Positions 24,271 through 35,359 of a DNA stretch of 64,000 nucleotides are shown here, one piece after another. The notes beneath the pieces were generated by a model. It did no database searches and had not been told where the DNA came from. It worked only from the letters and a program-made list of their open reading frames with translations. The stretch covers positions 7,876,501-7,940,500 of the forward strand of contig JARWIR010000005.1 of assembly GCA_029959085.1 (NCBI GenBank), read 5' to 3'. Source of the stretch: Nemophila menziesii. Taxonomy: Eukaryota; Streptophyta; Magnoliopsida; Boraginales; Hydrophyllaceae. Position 1 is the stretch's first letter; every line of letters begins with the position of its first letter. The position numbers and the translations under genes are program-made.

Positions 24271-26231
24271 TATTCATTACTAACACCAGTAAAATAATCA
24301 TTCATTTGTAAAACATGTATAGTTGATTGTTTGTATTTCACACTTAAATCAAAATGTTAGTTTAAATCAAAATGTTAGTCTAAAAGATATAGTTTGATTA
24401 TAAATTTGTGACAAAATAATATATTTTGAACATGTTTGATCTTAGGATGAAACTGAGATAAATAGTTAAACTTACAGGCTCAAGAAAGTATGAATACAAT
24501 GGAAAATGAAGATGAAGACGATAAGAGATGAAGAAGAAAATGAAAGAAGATGAGAGCTAAAGAAAAGAAGAGGGTGCTTAAAATCTAAATGATGGAAGCT
24601 TGGAAGATGAATTCTTAGAAGATAGATGTTTGAAAATGCTAAGAAGAATAATTTAGAATAGGTAGAATGGGTGCTTGCAGTATGAAGATTGAGATTTAAT
24701 AAGAAGAAAATGCTAAGAAGAAGAATGACATCTTGTATGATGAAGAAGAGGCTCAAAATAGAGCACCGGGCCTTTGGGAAGTTTAAAGTTGGAATGCCTA
24801 AAGTGGTAAACTGAAATAGATGAAGAAGGATGGGAATACCGGACCTCAGATAACAAAGACTAGGAGGAATACCTAGACGTATTGGAGATTGAAACTGAGA
24901 AGAAACGATGAGCATACCTCCAAAGCTAGAATAGGTGGAATACCTAAACCCAATGGAGATTGGAGCTGAGAAGAACGGAATACGGGGCCTCCAAGTTAGA
25001 CGAGGCAGAATGATTGAACCTGTTGGATATTGGAGCTAAAAATATGAAGACCAAATAGTTGGAACAAAAGACGTCGCATATTAGATACAGTTTATCGTTA
25101 GACTTGAAAACTGGACTCCAAATATATGGACAACTTATTTGGTCGGGTTACCCGTGAGGTTAAAGAAATAATAGCTAGAACGGACACATATAAATTCTTA
25201 AATGTATTCTTTGTCATGTATCTGTCTGAGACATGTAGTTGAACATCCTAGCATCTGGAAGTTCAAAAATCAGCCAACTCGGAGGCGTCATGTAAACAAG
25301 AACATTGGAGGATTTTTTTCCTATAAATAGAGGCGATGTGTGACTCCATTAAATGGCTCTTTACTCTAAAATAACAAATCTTCTCAAAGTTATCTTTCAA
25401 GAGACCCCAACATGTATATCCGTACATATTGATTTGTAAATTCTTCCCATAAACACTTTTGTATCAACTCATATAGGATTTTAGAGGTTAGGCTAGGTAG
25501 GTTAGGGGTAATCATAAATCCTAGGGTTTTTTATCTTGGTCTAATGAAGAGATTGTTCTTCCATAGACTAGGCAAGGGTGAATTAGAACTTGTATGGTAA
25601 AGACATAAAACTTGAAGGTTTCACAAAGTATGAAGTGGTAGATTATCGGTAGAGAGTGTCCAATAGTCCTTGTGTGGTGATACATAGTGGAAAGCTCCAC
25701 GGGCATGTGAAGTTGTATATCATGAGTTGAGATTGTCTACTTATTTTCGTAGTGTTTGCGACAACACTAGTGTGGTCCTTCGGAGGAGCTTTCGAAGAGG
25801 GTTTAAAGATTTGTGCTCTCACCTTTAAGATACTGAAGGAATTCTAGTGAAGGAGGTTGAAGTGCGTAGGCCTTAGGTGGTGGACTTCGGCAACGCTAGC
25901 TGAACCACTCTAAATTGTTGTTTGTCTTCTCTCCCTTAACTCTTTACTTCTGTCCATGTCATTTGTTTTGTATTGCCTTCATATTGCATATATCTTTAGG
26001 ACTAGAATATTGCATGATTAGTAGAAAAGCTTGTTAAATTGCTTCCTTTAATCTTTGGCTAGTGTTAATCAAAAAATAAATTCACATAGAGTTTGATAAA
26101 GTATTCATTCTCTTATATCCTATTTTTAAGTGTTGATCTAGATACTCTATCTAAAGTTCTCAAAGGTAGAATCTGTAGGTAAGGTCAAAGGATCTAATTA
26201 GTGTTAAATTTTTAATTCGGCATTGTCCAAT

Positions 26232-26865
26232 TAATCCCCTCTCCCCCCCCCCCCCCCCCTTTATATGACATTATCTTGGGTTCACAAAATAAGTCACATC
26301 CATAATTTTTGTTAAACATACATAACTTTCAGAATATTTTGCTCTTGTTGTAACAAATAATTGCTTAAGGTGGTTATTATTTGCAATGCCTCTAATAAAG
26401 ACATTTTTGTAGCAATGATACTATCAATAAGGGATACGGTTCAAAACCAAAACCGATGGTAACCGAACCCATTATAAACTGATTAAACAGCCATGGTTAA
26501 AACCATTGGATTATGATTTTTCAAAGTGTGATTGATGGTTAAAATCGTTAGGTTATTATTTTAGATCAAAAAATAAATCTGGATAACCAAAATCCATTTA
26601 TTATCGTATGTATTTTCTAATGTATACAATTTAGCTAATAAGGTATATTCAGACTCCAAAACAAAAAATCCAAAAACTATTTTTATCAAACGAAGTAACA
26701 TATATCCAATTTAATCAAAGGCAACATGATTTTTTATATACTTTTAAGATTTTTTGTCTAGGTATGATATTGATTTACGAATATTTAATATATCTATAGA
26801 GTCATAGTTCATATATGGTTGAAAATCGTGGTTTTGAAAAGTGTAACCAATGGTTAAAGTAATCA
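26232..26865. other. Unique AT-rich DNA with a C homopolymer
   Basis: Begins with a run of about 17 C at 26244-26260. The rest has no recognisable gene. Confidence 0.5.
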
Positions 26866-27029
26866 TATATACCACCTAAATTCATACCACTCAATATACC
26901 ACACATGACGTGGCGTGATTTGATAGAAATTAAATTGTCAATAAAATCAAGAAAATAAGTATATTGGCGATTTACTTCCACTCAAATGACGCCATGTCAT
27001 GGGTGGTATGTATTTAGGTGGTATATATT
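26866..27029. mobile_element. Small terminal-inverted-repeat MITE
   Basis: The left end TATATACCACCTAAATTCAT is inverted at the right end (GTATTTAGGTGGTATATA), and the similarity continues inward through CATACCAC and ATGACRTGGCGT, about 48 bp in all. There is no coding sequence. The superfamily is uncertain. Confidence 0.65.
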
Positions 27030-27947
27030 TTTGCCATTAAAACAATTAGGTTATGAGTTTCAATAAATTAAAGAGTAAATATACTATTTTTCATATGCAC
27101 TATAAAACGATGATCAACTTACCCATTTAAAATGATTACAAGTCTTACTTACCCCGTACTTTACTTTCATGCCTCGTGCTCCCTTTTGGACAGATTTCGT
27201 CCAAAAATTCTGTTAATCAACACGTTGAATGATTTAAATTGATTTTTAATGAGTAACATTATTTGAATTATTATTAATCTCATAAATTTTTTTTAAATTA
27301 CAAACAAAACCAACACTTTTAATATGTTGCAACCACCTCCCCATCATTAACTCATCTAATTCACACACATTAATATAAAAAATATAAAATTTAAAACATA
27401 ATTTCTCACACATCTCCTCAATCCCATCCCCAACATCAATTTGAAACGTTTGAAAAAATTTTAAAGCACAAAACCTCGCTCATCTCTTCAAATCCACCCC
27501 AACATAAATTAAAATCGTTGAAAAGTATGTAAAGCATAAAACCTCACTCATCTCTTCAAACCCACCCCACGCCATAACAGCCGATAACACCCCCACACCA
27601 TAACCGCGGAAACATAGATCATTTCCCACCATCATAAAAACTTATTTTATTTATTATTGGACAATGGTAATGGTGATGATAGGGTGGTTACGAATGCGTT
27701 GGGAAAATGGGTATAGGTTCGGTTTGTGTGTGTGTAGGAATTTTATGTAGATGGGTGAAGTCTTTTATTTTGTGATAGATTTATAGTATCATGAGACATA
27801 ATGTTGGGGGTTCATTGGGCTTATTTAAGGGATTATTCCCTATTATGTGACATACTTTGGTTTCTTTGCCAGTCTTAGATATTTAGGTATTTTTTGAGCT
27901 TTTGTGCATTAATTGTTTGTTAAGTGTGTAGCTCCTACTTAAATGGA
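27030..27947. other. Intergenic DNA with three ~69 bp tandem units
   Basis: From about 27393 to 27575 three diverged units repeat (27463 and 27531 start AAAGCAYAAAACCTC). The stretch 27067-27240 resembles the inner part of Mutator-like termini (short 'cctcgtgctcccttttgga' phrases), but no partner arm was found. Confidence 0.4.
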
Positions 27948-29746
27948 TGATACGGGACCCCGATATTATGCAAAGAAGTTAAAAAATTCAAGGTTAACCC
28001 CAAGTCAAAGCATGAAATGAGCAATAAGTCAAGTGTAATTTTTGGCAAAACTTTGAAGTCAGCTTAAGAGTGCCACCACACACAAATAATGAGGGTTCTA
28101 ATCAAGGACTTGGATCTCAAGATAGACCTTCAAGTTGGTAGCGTGTGAGAGGAATCATTTTGTGATTTGGATTTAAGATGACAAAGTTATGCTAACATTT
28201 CCACAATGACTCGAACATGTCCAAAATTGCAAAAGACCTCTTAGGCCACATTTGACCCACCTAAGTAAGTTTGGCAAAAGAAAAACGTTTTTTACTTATA
28301 TATCAGTTTTAGGTGTCATTTGTTTTTTTAAGTAATAAGTGTTGAATGTTGAATGAACGGCTGGATAGAACTTATTTTGTTAAGAGGTAGTGTCTGAATG
28401 GATCAGACTTAGGGGGTGTTTGTTTGCACTTAATGAGTTCTTAATCTGGTTCATTAAGTCACTAGATCAATAAGTCTGTTTATTTTCCCTGACCACTTCA
28501 GATCTGAATACCTCTCAACTGGTATGTTTCATTAAGATTTCAAATCAAGTCTGATTCATTCAGACACTGCATATAGAATAAGTTTTATTCACAAAGTACT
28601 TATCCCTTAAAAAATCAAATGACACCTTAGTTTGAAATCTTAATGAAACAGACCAATTAAGAGTCGTTCAGATCTGAATTGGTCAGGTGAAATAAACTCT
28701 CTTATTGATCTAGTGTCTTAATGAATCAGATTAAGATCTCATTAAGTGCAAACAAACACCCCCTTAAACTTTAAAAATAAAAATATTTCAACTGTGTAGA
28801 ATACTACACGCCTGGATCAAGGAGAACACCAAGGGTTCAACAACATTCCACCATTCCACCTTTCTACCATCATATCGTCATTATTTGTAAAGTAATTCTT
28901 ATCTCTTTCTAGTTCTTAGCTTGAATGTGAATGTGATTATCACTGTATTTCATGTTTTTATTATGAAATAAATCTGTTTGGCTTGATATTCTTTTTATGA
29001 ACCCTAAAATATGATTTGGGCATTATTTTGATTGTCTTTGGAATTGAATTTGATTTAAATGAATTGAGAAATGATTTTTGTTTATAATTCTTGTGAAAAA
29101 TATGAAATTCAATTGTATTGGCCATATAATTGACTTGTGATAGCTTTTTAACTAAACCGAGAGAGGGTTTGATCAGCAAAAATAGATTATAAATGTTCTA
29201 TGTTCATCTAATAACCAGGAGGTATGGGCTAGTTGGATAATTACATAGGGTATGATATTAAAGCGTTAAAAGACTTTGTAGGGTCACTCTAGAGAGGTAC
29301 CTAGACTCGGATAATAGCTCCCTACATACCCGTGAGGGACTTAGGGAGAACGTAGAATCCCAATTAGAAAAAAAACCTTTTTTCCCTTAAGTAAAAAATA
29401 ATCCCAAACCATAACTATCGGTGAATACGAGCGTCGCGAGCGGCCTTCTCATAATTACATATTTATTCCTTACTTTACTATCTTATTAATCTCTGAAATT
29501 TACATAATTTCACCTTAGTCCTCATCTCGTATTTTAATTATTGCAAAAACACCCAAATTTATATATTTACATTCTTGTTTATCTTAACAAATATCCTAAA
29601 CATGACTTATAAACACAAGCTTAACTTCATAGTACATGTGGAGAACAATATATAATACTTACTCTTTATTACTTGAGATGACTCGTACACTTGCGAGGAG
29701 TGCTCCTACGAGTGTTGTTTGTTATATCATGCCTGGAGGACCATCA
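27948..29746 (+). repeat. Probable 5' LTR of a decayed Athila element
   Basis: It ends GGACCATCA six bases before a tRNA-Asp-type primer site, exactly as in the intact element. The start at TGATACGGGACC (27948) is my best guess. It is split by the inverted-repeat element at 28308-28766. The 3' LTR is missing, so the left boundary cannot be confirmed. Confidence 0.5.
28308..28766. mobile_element. Interlocked pair of foldback MITE arms
   Basis: Four blocks lie in order A (28308-28408), B (28409-28540), A' (28541-28637) and B' (28638-28766). A' is the inverted copy of A (TAGGTGTCATTTG...GTGTCTGAATGRATCAGACTT) and B' of B (AGGGGGTGTTTGTTTGCACT). The AGGGGGTGTTTGTTTG end style resembles hAT-type plant MITEs. 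The order A B A' B' is not a simple nest. Confidence 0.7.
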
Positions 29747-29752
29747 AGTTTT

Positions 29753-29770
29753 TGGCACCGTTGCTGGAGA
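29753..29770 (+). promoter_or_regulatory. Primer binding site of the decayed Athila element
   Basis: TGGCACCGTTGCTGGAGA, a three-to-four-base variant of the intact site, six bases after the LTR end. Confidence 0.75.
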
Positions 29771-30623
29771 CTTATTTATTAAAGTTGTGTTTTTAGTTGT
29801 ATTTTGGATATTCGTTGTTTCTTTTTACTTTTTGCTCGTGGTTTATGTCTCTCACATATTCTAGGTGTTAAAGAGATGGAAAATCCTCATGCTAATGCAA
29901 ACGTGATATTGAATGCTAATATAAACCCAATTTCACCCAATGGGGAACAAGAGGAGCTCAAGCCTAAATGGGGAAAGAGCCATGGTTTATGCAGCATCAT
30001 GAGCAATTCTGATTCCGTTCGTCGACACTTGGGATCCACCTGCCAACTATTTATGTCATGAGGTTCAAGCTTGATGCGAGTATGATCACCCAATTCAACA
30101 ACTATGGTAACTATAATGGAGCCACTCATGATGATCCAGTTAGATCTGTACAGACTTTTATGCAGATATATGGCACCTATACCACTCTAGGCATCACTCA
30201 AGAACATGTGTACCTTATTATGTTCCTATTCTTTCTAACTGGTGGAGTGAGCGAATGGCACGAAAATCAACCAAGAGAGCTCAGTATACATGGGATCACA
30301 GCCGTATTTTTTTATAGCTACTACCTTTATAAAGTGAGGTTGAGTGCTCAAATGGACTTGCCGAGTTTCTGTCAAGATCAAGGTGATTCCTTAAGAGATG
30401 TGGACGAGGTTCCAATCATGTTTGAAGAAGTTCCACTCCATGGGTATGCTCCACAGTTACAGTTAGCCACGTTACACCAAAGTTTTGTTGGTAGTTAGAA
30501 GGAGAAGTTAGATGTCCTTTGCGGAGGAGCTTGTATGATGGTCCTACCAAATCACGCCTATATGATTATGGACTTACTTGTCAAGAACGAGATGAGTTGG
30601 CAACCTTCTACAGCTTTGTTACA

Positions 30624-30849
30624 CCCATGGTTCTAAAAAGCGCTAGGTGTTACCAGGGCGATCGACCACCTTCGAGCGCTTAGATGGCTAGGCGGCCCAT
30701 CAATCTAAATTTAGGCGGTTTTTACCTAGGCATTTTTTATATTATTTTATATTAAATATATATTACTATTACATTGTTTCGAATAATATATACATCCAAA
30801 TATACTTAAGGTTTATCAATTTAACATAAATAACATATATTTAACTATA

Positions 30850-30895
<46 letters not shown>

Positions 30896-31158
30896 CCTCA
30901 TTATTGTTAACCTAAAAATGACCAATTCAAGAAATCTAGACTTGAAAATTAAAAAAACCTACCTTCTTCTTTTTCTCGCGTGTTCAATAACCTAAGTAGT
31001 TTTTTTATATATTTTGCTTATGTGTTTGGGTTGGATTATATTGAATTAGTTGTTTATGAACTAGCATGCTAGGAGTAGACGAACCTTCGAGCCACCTTAG
31101 GGAAAAATTCTAGGCGAATTTCACTTTGGAACGCCTAAGCGCCCTTGTTTTAAAACAC
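30624..31158. mobile_element. Small DNA transposon inside the decayed gag
   Basis: It interrupts gag and is flanked by TGTTACA on both sides (30617-30623, 31159-31165). Its ends are imperfect inverted repeats (CCATGGTTCTAAAAAGCGC and the complement of GCGCCCTTGTTTTAAAACAC). It holds an (AAT)n microsatellite at about 30849-30893. No coding sequence. Confidence 0.65.
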
Positions 31159-32487
31159 TGTTACAACAATTACCAATTGGTACGTTAGGTTTAGATAATG
31201 AGACGACATTTAGTGAAAAGCTTTCTTCCCTCGAGAATCAAGTGAAACAACTAACTTTGAACGTGAACCAACGTACACAAGATAATTTGAATGTAGTACA
31301 AGAGAAAAATGTTTGTTTAAGTTGCGTCACGCTTGGGAAGAGTGTCAATGTAACCTAGAATCGGTTTTTTTCGTGGGTAGTGGGGGGAACCACCATTCAG
31401 GTAGTCAAGGTTATCAGCAAGGGAATTGTAACAACCATCCAGTTTCAATGGTCAAATCCTAATGGGGTCGTGAATCAAGGGACCTCGTATCAATATTTGA
31501 ATGGACAAATATGTGGGAATCTAACTCCTCAGAATGTCGTGTATAACCCCTATGAGGGTAATCTAGATCCTAAGACGTTTTTTGTACCTTCCACAAGAAT
31601 GTGTAAGTGAGTTGGAAGGAACCTCGATACGTTTGCCATGGAAAATGACAAAGATTGATGTAAATATCGATACCAACATCAGTGAATATTATGCAACAGC
31701 AAAATCGATTCATGCAAAAACAGTTGAAACAATCACTAAGACTCTTCAACAACTTCAACAAGGTTAACTTATACAAGTTACACAGGATACAAATGTAGAT
31801 GTCAAGTTACTTCAGAATGGTTAGGACAATGGTATGTATGAATCGTGCAAGGCCATCGGCCTTTAGAGTGGAAGAGTTATAGAACCACCACCAGTTGTGC
31901 TAAGTGAAGTGAAGAAAACAAAATAAAATGAACCTATCAAGCCAAATTTAGACGAGGTAACGGTCGTAGAGTGGGTGGACGAAGTGGAATAGGGAGGATT
32001 AGAAGCGTCGAAAGTGCAAGAGAAACCAAAAGTTGATACTTTGCCACAATAAATTCGCCCACCACCACCATTTCCATCAAGGGTGGCCAGAAGAGTGATG
32101 ACTCCGAGTATAAGAAGTTCATCGAGAAATGAGTCAACTAAAAATTAACGTTATGTTGCTCGAGGCTATCAAAAGAGTGTTAAAATATCTGAGGTTCTTC
32201 AAGGAGACACTTTCCAAAAAGAACAAGTTTGAATAATACGATATGGTGGCGTTAACCGAAGAAATATCGGCCAAAGTGCGAAGGAAGTTCCCAAAGAAAC
32301 TCAAAGGATCTGATAGGTTTTAACCTTCCCATCAAAATTGGTGGTACATTTGATGGAAAAGCATTGTGCGACTTGGTAGAGAGTATGAACCTCGTGGCCT
32401 AGAGTGTATTTGATGAGTTGGGTATTAGAGAAGCAAAGCTGACCTTTGTCATATTGCAAATGGCAGACCGATCATTGACATGCCAAT

Positions 32488-33993
32488 TGATGTCTCCTCA
32501 TTTGTGATAATTAAATCTAATTCTGAGACATCATTTTAGGCGTATTTATTAGTTTATAGGTCGAATTTAGCTTGATTTAGTACACTTTCCTATTTTGGGT
32601 CTTGAATTAATTAATTATTATTTTTAGAGCATATTGGGTAAAATTATTTATTTAGTGTGAAGCTTTAGAGATATATGGTAATTAATTACAGTCCAAGTTG
32701 GTAAAGAGAGCTAAAGGAAAGAAGATAAACATGTAAATTGAAGATAAGGAAGTAAAAGCTAAAAACATGGAAAAGGAAAAATTGCCTTAAATCTGAATTT
32801 CTGCACCTACGACCAAAATTAGCTTATATCTTAAAAACGGTGAGGAATTTGGAGAAATGGTCAAGAGAAAAGTTGAAGATCTTTCTGAGACGATGAATTT
32901 GGTATACTCATACGCATCAATCGGATAAATATTGAAGTTGTTAGGACCAAACAAAGTACGGGGCTGATTGCATGTTTTTAGGCTACGAATTTGAGTTGGG
33001 CTAGGAGCCCATATTTACCTTTTCGTTTAAGAAAACGAATTAGGTCAACCTATACACTATAAATACAGCCTCTTAACATTAGAAAATCATCCTTGACCAA
33101 ACCTTAAGGTCAGGAAGAAGCTACAACACAAGAAGAGAAGTCTGGAAGGAGTTGTGCAACAATTATGTCTCCTTCAACCTTCAATTTTGTAATTCTTTTC
33201 TTTTCTTAGTATGAACTAATTTCTATTAGCTTGAGTTTTTAGCATATATGTATGAACCCTAGTTTTGGTTGACATCTATCTAATTTGGGAATTTTATATT
33301 TTAAATTGAATTATTGTTTTTATTCTCTGTTTATGTGTTTGGATTTATATTCTGTGTTCTTGGGGAAGCGCGCTCATATAGAATTACCATCTAGTAGTTA
33401 GGTCACCATTGACAACGGTGTTTAATTACATGTTTAGCACATAACGTCTAGTATTCGGTTTAGATCTGACAAATCAACCTAACTAGATAATCATCATGGT
33501 TATTATATATTGCTATATACCAATTGCAAGAACAGTTTGCTTAGGACTCCTTATTGACACATGTAAATCCTATTTAAAACTACCTAGCGCAATTGGAACC
33601 GATTATTGAAATACTACATAATTCACCCTTACATGTTTAGAACGGCAAAACTAGTGGGGATTACTTGCTAATTACTCAAGCTAAACTTTCATACTATCTT
33701 CTTTTCTTTTATTTAGTTTTCTGTCTTTTAATTTAGTAGTTTAGTTTCTTATTTAAAATCAAATAAAAATCTATCTTTCTCTTCTTTACCCTTGCGTATT
33801 ATTATTCTAGCTTAATTATCTGCACTTGAATATTTGCATAAGTTCTTCGTAACCTTCGTAGTCACGGAGGAGCGAATTCTACTTATTCATTAAAACTTGC
33901 ATACGATCTGTACACTTGCAGAACCGTGCTCAGCTTAGGGTGTTTATGTGCAATTATTTTATACATCTTTTTACCACACCTTAGGCGACACCA
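32488..33993 (+). repeat. Solo LTR inserted in the protease region of the decayed Athila element
   Basis: 1506 bp, starting TGATGTCTCCTCATTTGTGA and ending GGCGACACCA, with perfect CCAAT target duplications (32483-32487 and 33994-33998). It is related to the LTR of the 15479-23093 element. TATAAATA at 33058-33065. The flanking protease frame resumes right after it. A solo LTR is the product of LTR-LTR recombination. Confidence 0.9.
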
Positions 33994-34741
33994 CCAATGG
34001 GGAGTGATTGAAGATGTCTTGGTGCAAGTAGGTAATCTCATTATACCTACTGATATTATTATACTAGATTATGATGAATATGCAAACGTCCCTCTCATAT
34101 TTGGGTGTTTATTCTCGACCATGGGACGGAAAATTGTTAATAGCCATGATGGCTCAGTTTCCTTAAGCATTGAAGATGAATCTCAGATGTTCTACGTTTC
34201 GGGAAACATAAATAAAATGAAGGTAAAGAATTTGTCTGCAATACGAAGTGTGACCAAGAACCCAGTTGCACATACCCAAAGAGGGATCATGTTGGAGAAA
34301 GATTAATATGAGTTTTACGTAGGTGATGAGGTCGCCTTGAAAATTCCCGATCCCGCAAATAAACAACAAAAATATAAACCAATGTGGAATGGGTCATTAA
34401 TAGTTACCAGATTCGTTTCAGACAAAATGATCGAAGTGCAAGGTAAGAAGAATTGCAAGTTTTGTTTGGTTGATCTAAGAAACCTCACACGTTACTAGGG
34501 AGGATACAAAAGGGAAAAAACAACTTGAGGTAACATTGTATATCTTTTAAAGACGTTAAACAAAAGTGTCTGTGGAAGACAACCAACGTTTTAATTGTTT
34601 TCATTCAAGTAGTGTATAATATTGCTAAGATTTTATGTGAAAATTAGTGTGTATTATTCATAATAAGAAACCTAGTGGATTGACTTTGAGTGCGTAGGTA
34701 CAAAGAGATGAGTTAAGAGAGAATTGGGAGTTTTTGAAACG

Positions 34742-34795
34742 CATTTCGCGGTATACCACACTTACTGCGGTATACCACACTTACTTGGCGATAAT
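34742..34795. repeat. Short remnant of the GC-rich palindromic array
   Basis: Two copies of GCGGTATACCACACTTACT in the post-pol part of the decayed element, the same kind and position as the arrays at 19611 and 51850. Confidence 0.6.
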
Positions 34796-34799
34796 ACTG

Positions 34800-35359
34800 T
34801 TACATATAAGCGAATGTTAGTAGGGCCCTAAGAGTTATCGATGGCCACGGTAAAGTTGGTATTCAGTCTATGATGTAGAAATCACCCATTCCATATTTAA
34901 TCCCGGATTAATTTTCTAGCCAATCCGTAGTTAAAGTGACCCGTGCTCTGCCTAATTTTCTCTATGAATCCAAGATCAGAACCAGTTGCGGGAAAATACA
35001 AAGCATTACTTTCCAAACACATCATAGTTGCACCTTTAAAGTATCTCCCGGATTCCATTGGATGGCAAAACATGATGCATATATGTCCAAAAGGAAAACG
35101 ATGAATGATAACGAAATTAAAAGAGACAAGAAGATAATGTACACGCAATTCTCACCAAAATATGCTTTACTCATTTCATTGTCCATAACCTACACAGGAA
35201 TTCCCTCTAAAGCGAGAGAGCAAAACGAAGAACTAACTAAACTCAATCGTGGCATATAACTCTTAAGAGTAAAATCAATCTCTCCTTTGATAAAACAGTC
35301 AGCTAGTGATAATTAGTGGCAGTTATATTCACACCTTCACATATCTTCGCCAATTATAC
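34800..35359. other. Downstream region of the sulfotransferase gene
   Basis: No recognisable gene. The part next to 35359 should be the 3' untranslated region. Two overlapping short frames (34897-35148 minus, 34936-35259 plus) are not recognised. Confidence 0.4.

Larger units (their letters stand above)
14321..26231. repeat. Copy B of the ~4.28 kb duplication, split by an LTR element
   Basis: It matches copy A from its first base, which immediately follows the CACTA terminus, to AAT at 26231. It is interrupted at 15478/23099 by the Athila element plus its AAAAC duplication. The rest (23099-26231) repeats everything seen in 5833-8953, including the LTR-like segment with TATA box near 25322. 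After 26231 the sequence passes into a C-run and unrelated DNA. Confidence 0.95.
29877..34510 (+). pseudogene. Decayed Athila gag-protease with integrase C terminus
   Basis: Reading fragments align in order with the intact 1848-residue protein: a gag block (30058-30600, with GGVSEWHENQ and EKLDVLCGGA), a later gag block (31185-31610, with QWSNPNGVVNQG), the PR-proximal block (32050-32490, with PPPPFPSR and MADRSLTC), protease strand sequences after the solo LTR (33997-34200, with EDVLVQVGNLIIPTD), and a jump to the integrase C terminus (34310-34500, with YKPMWNGSLIVTRF). RT, RNase H and the integrase core are deleted. Many stops and shifts occur. Two later insertions interrupt it. Confidence 0.85.

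Noticed and set aside
27067..27280. Second Mutator-like terminus
   Set aside because: Wording resembles such termini but I found no inverted partner.
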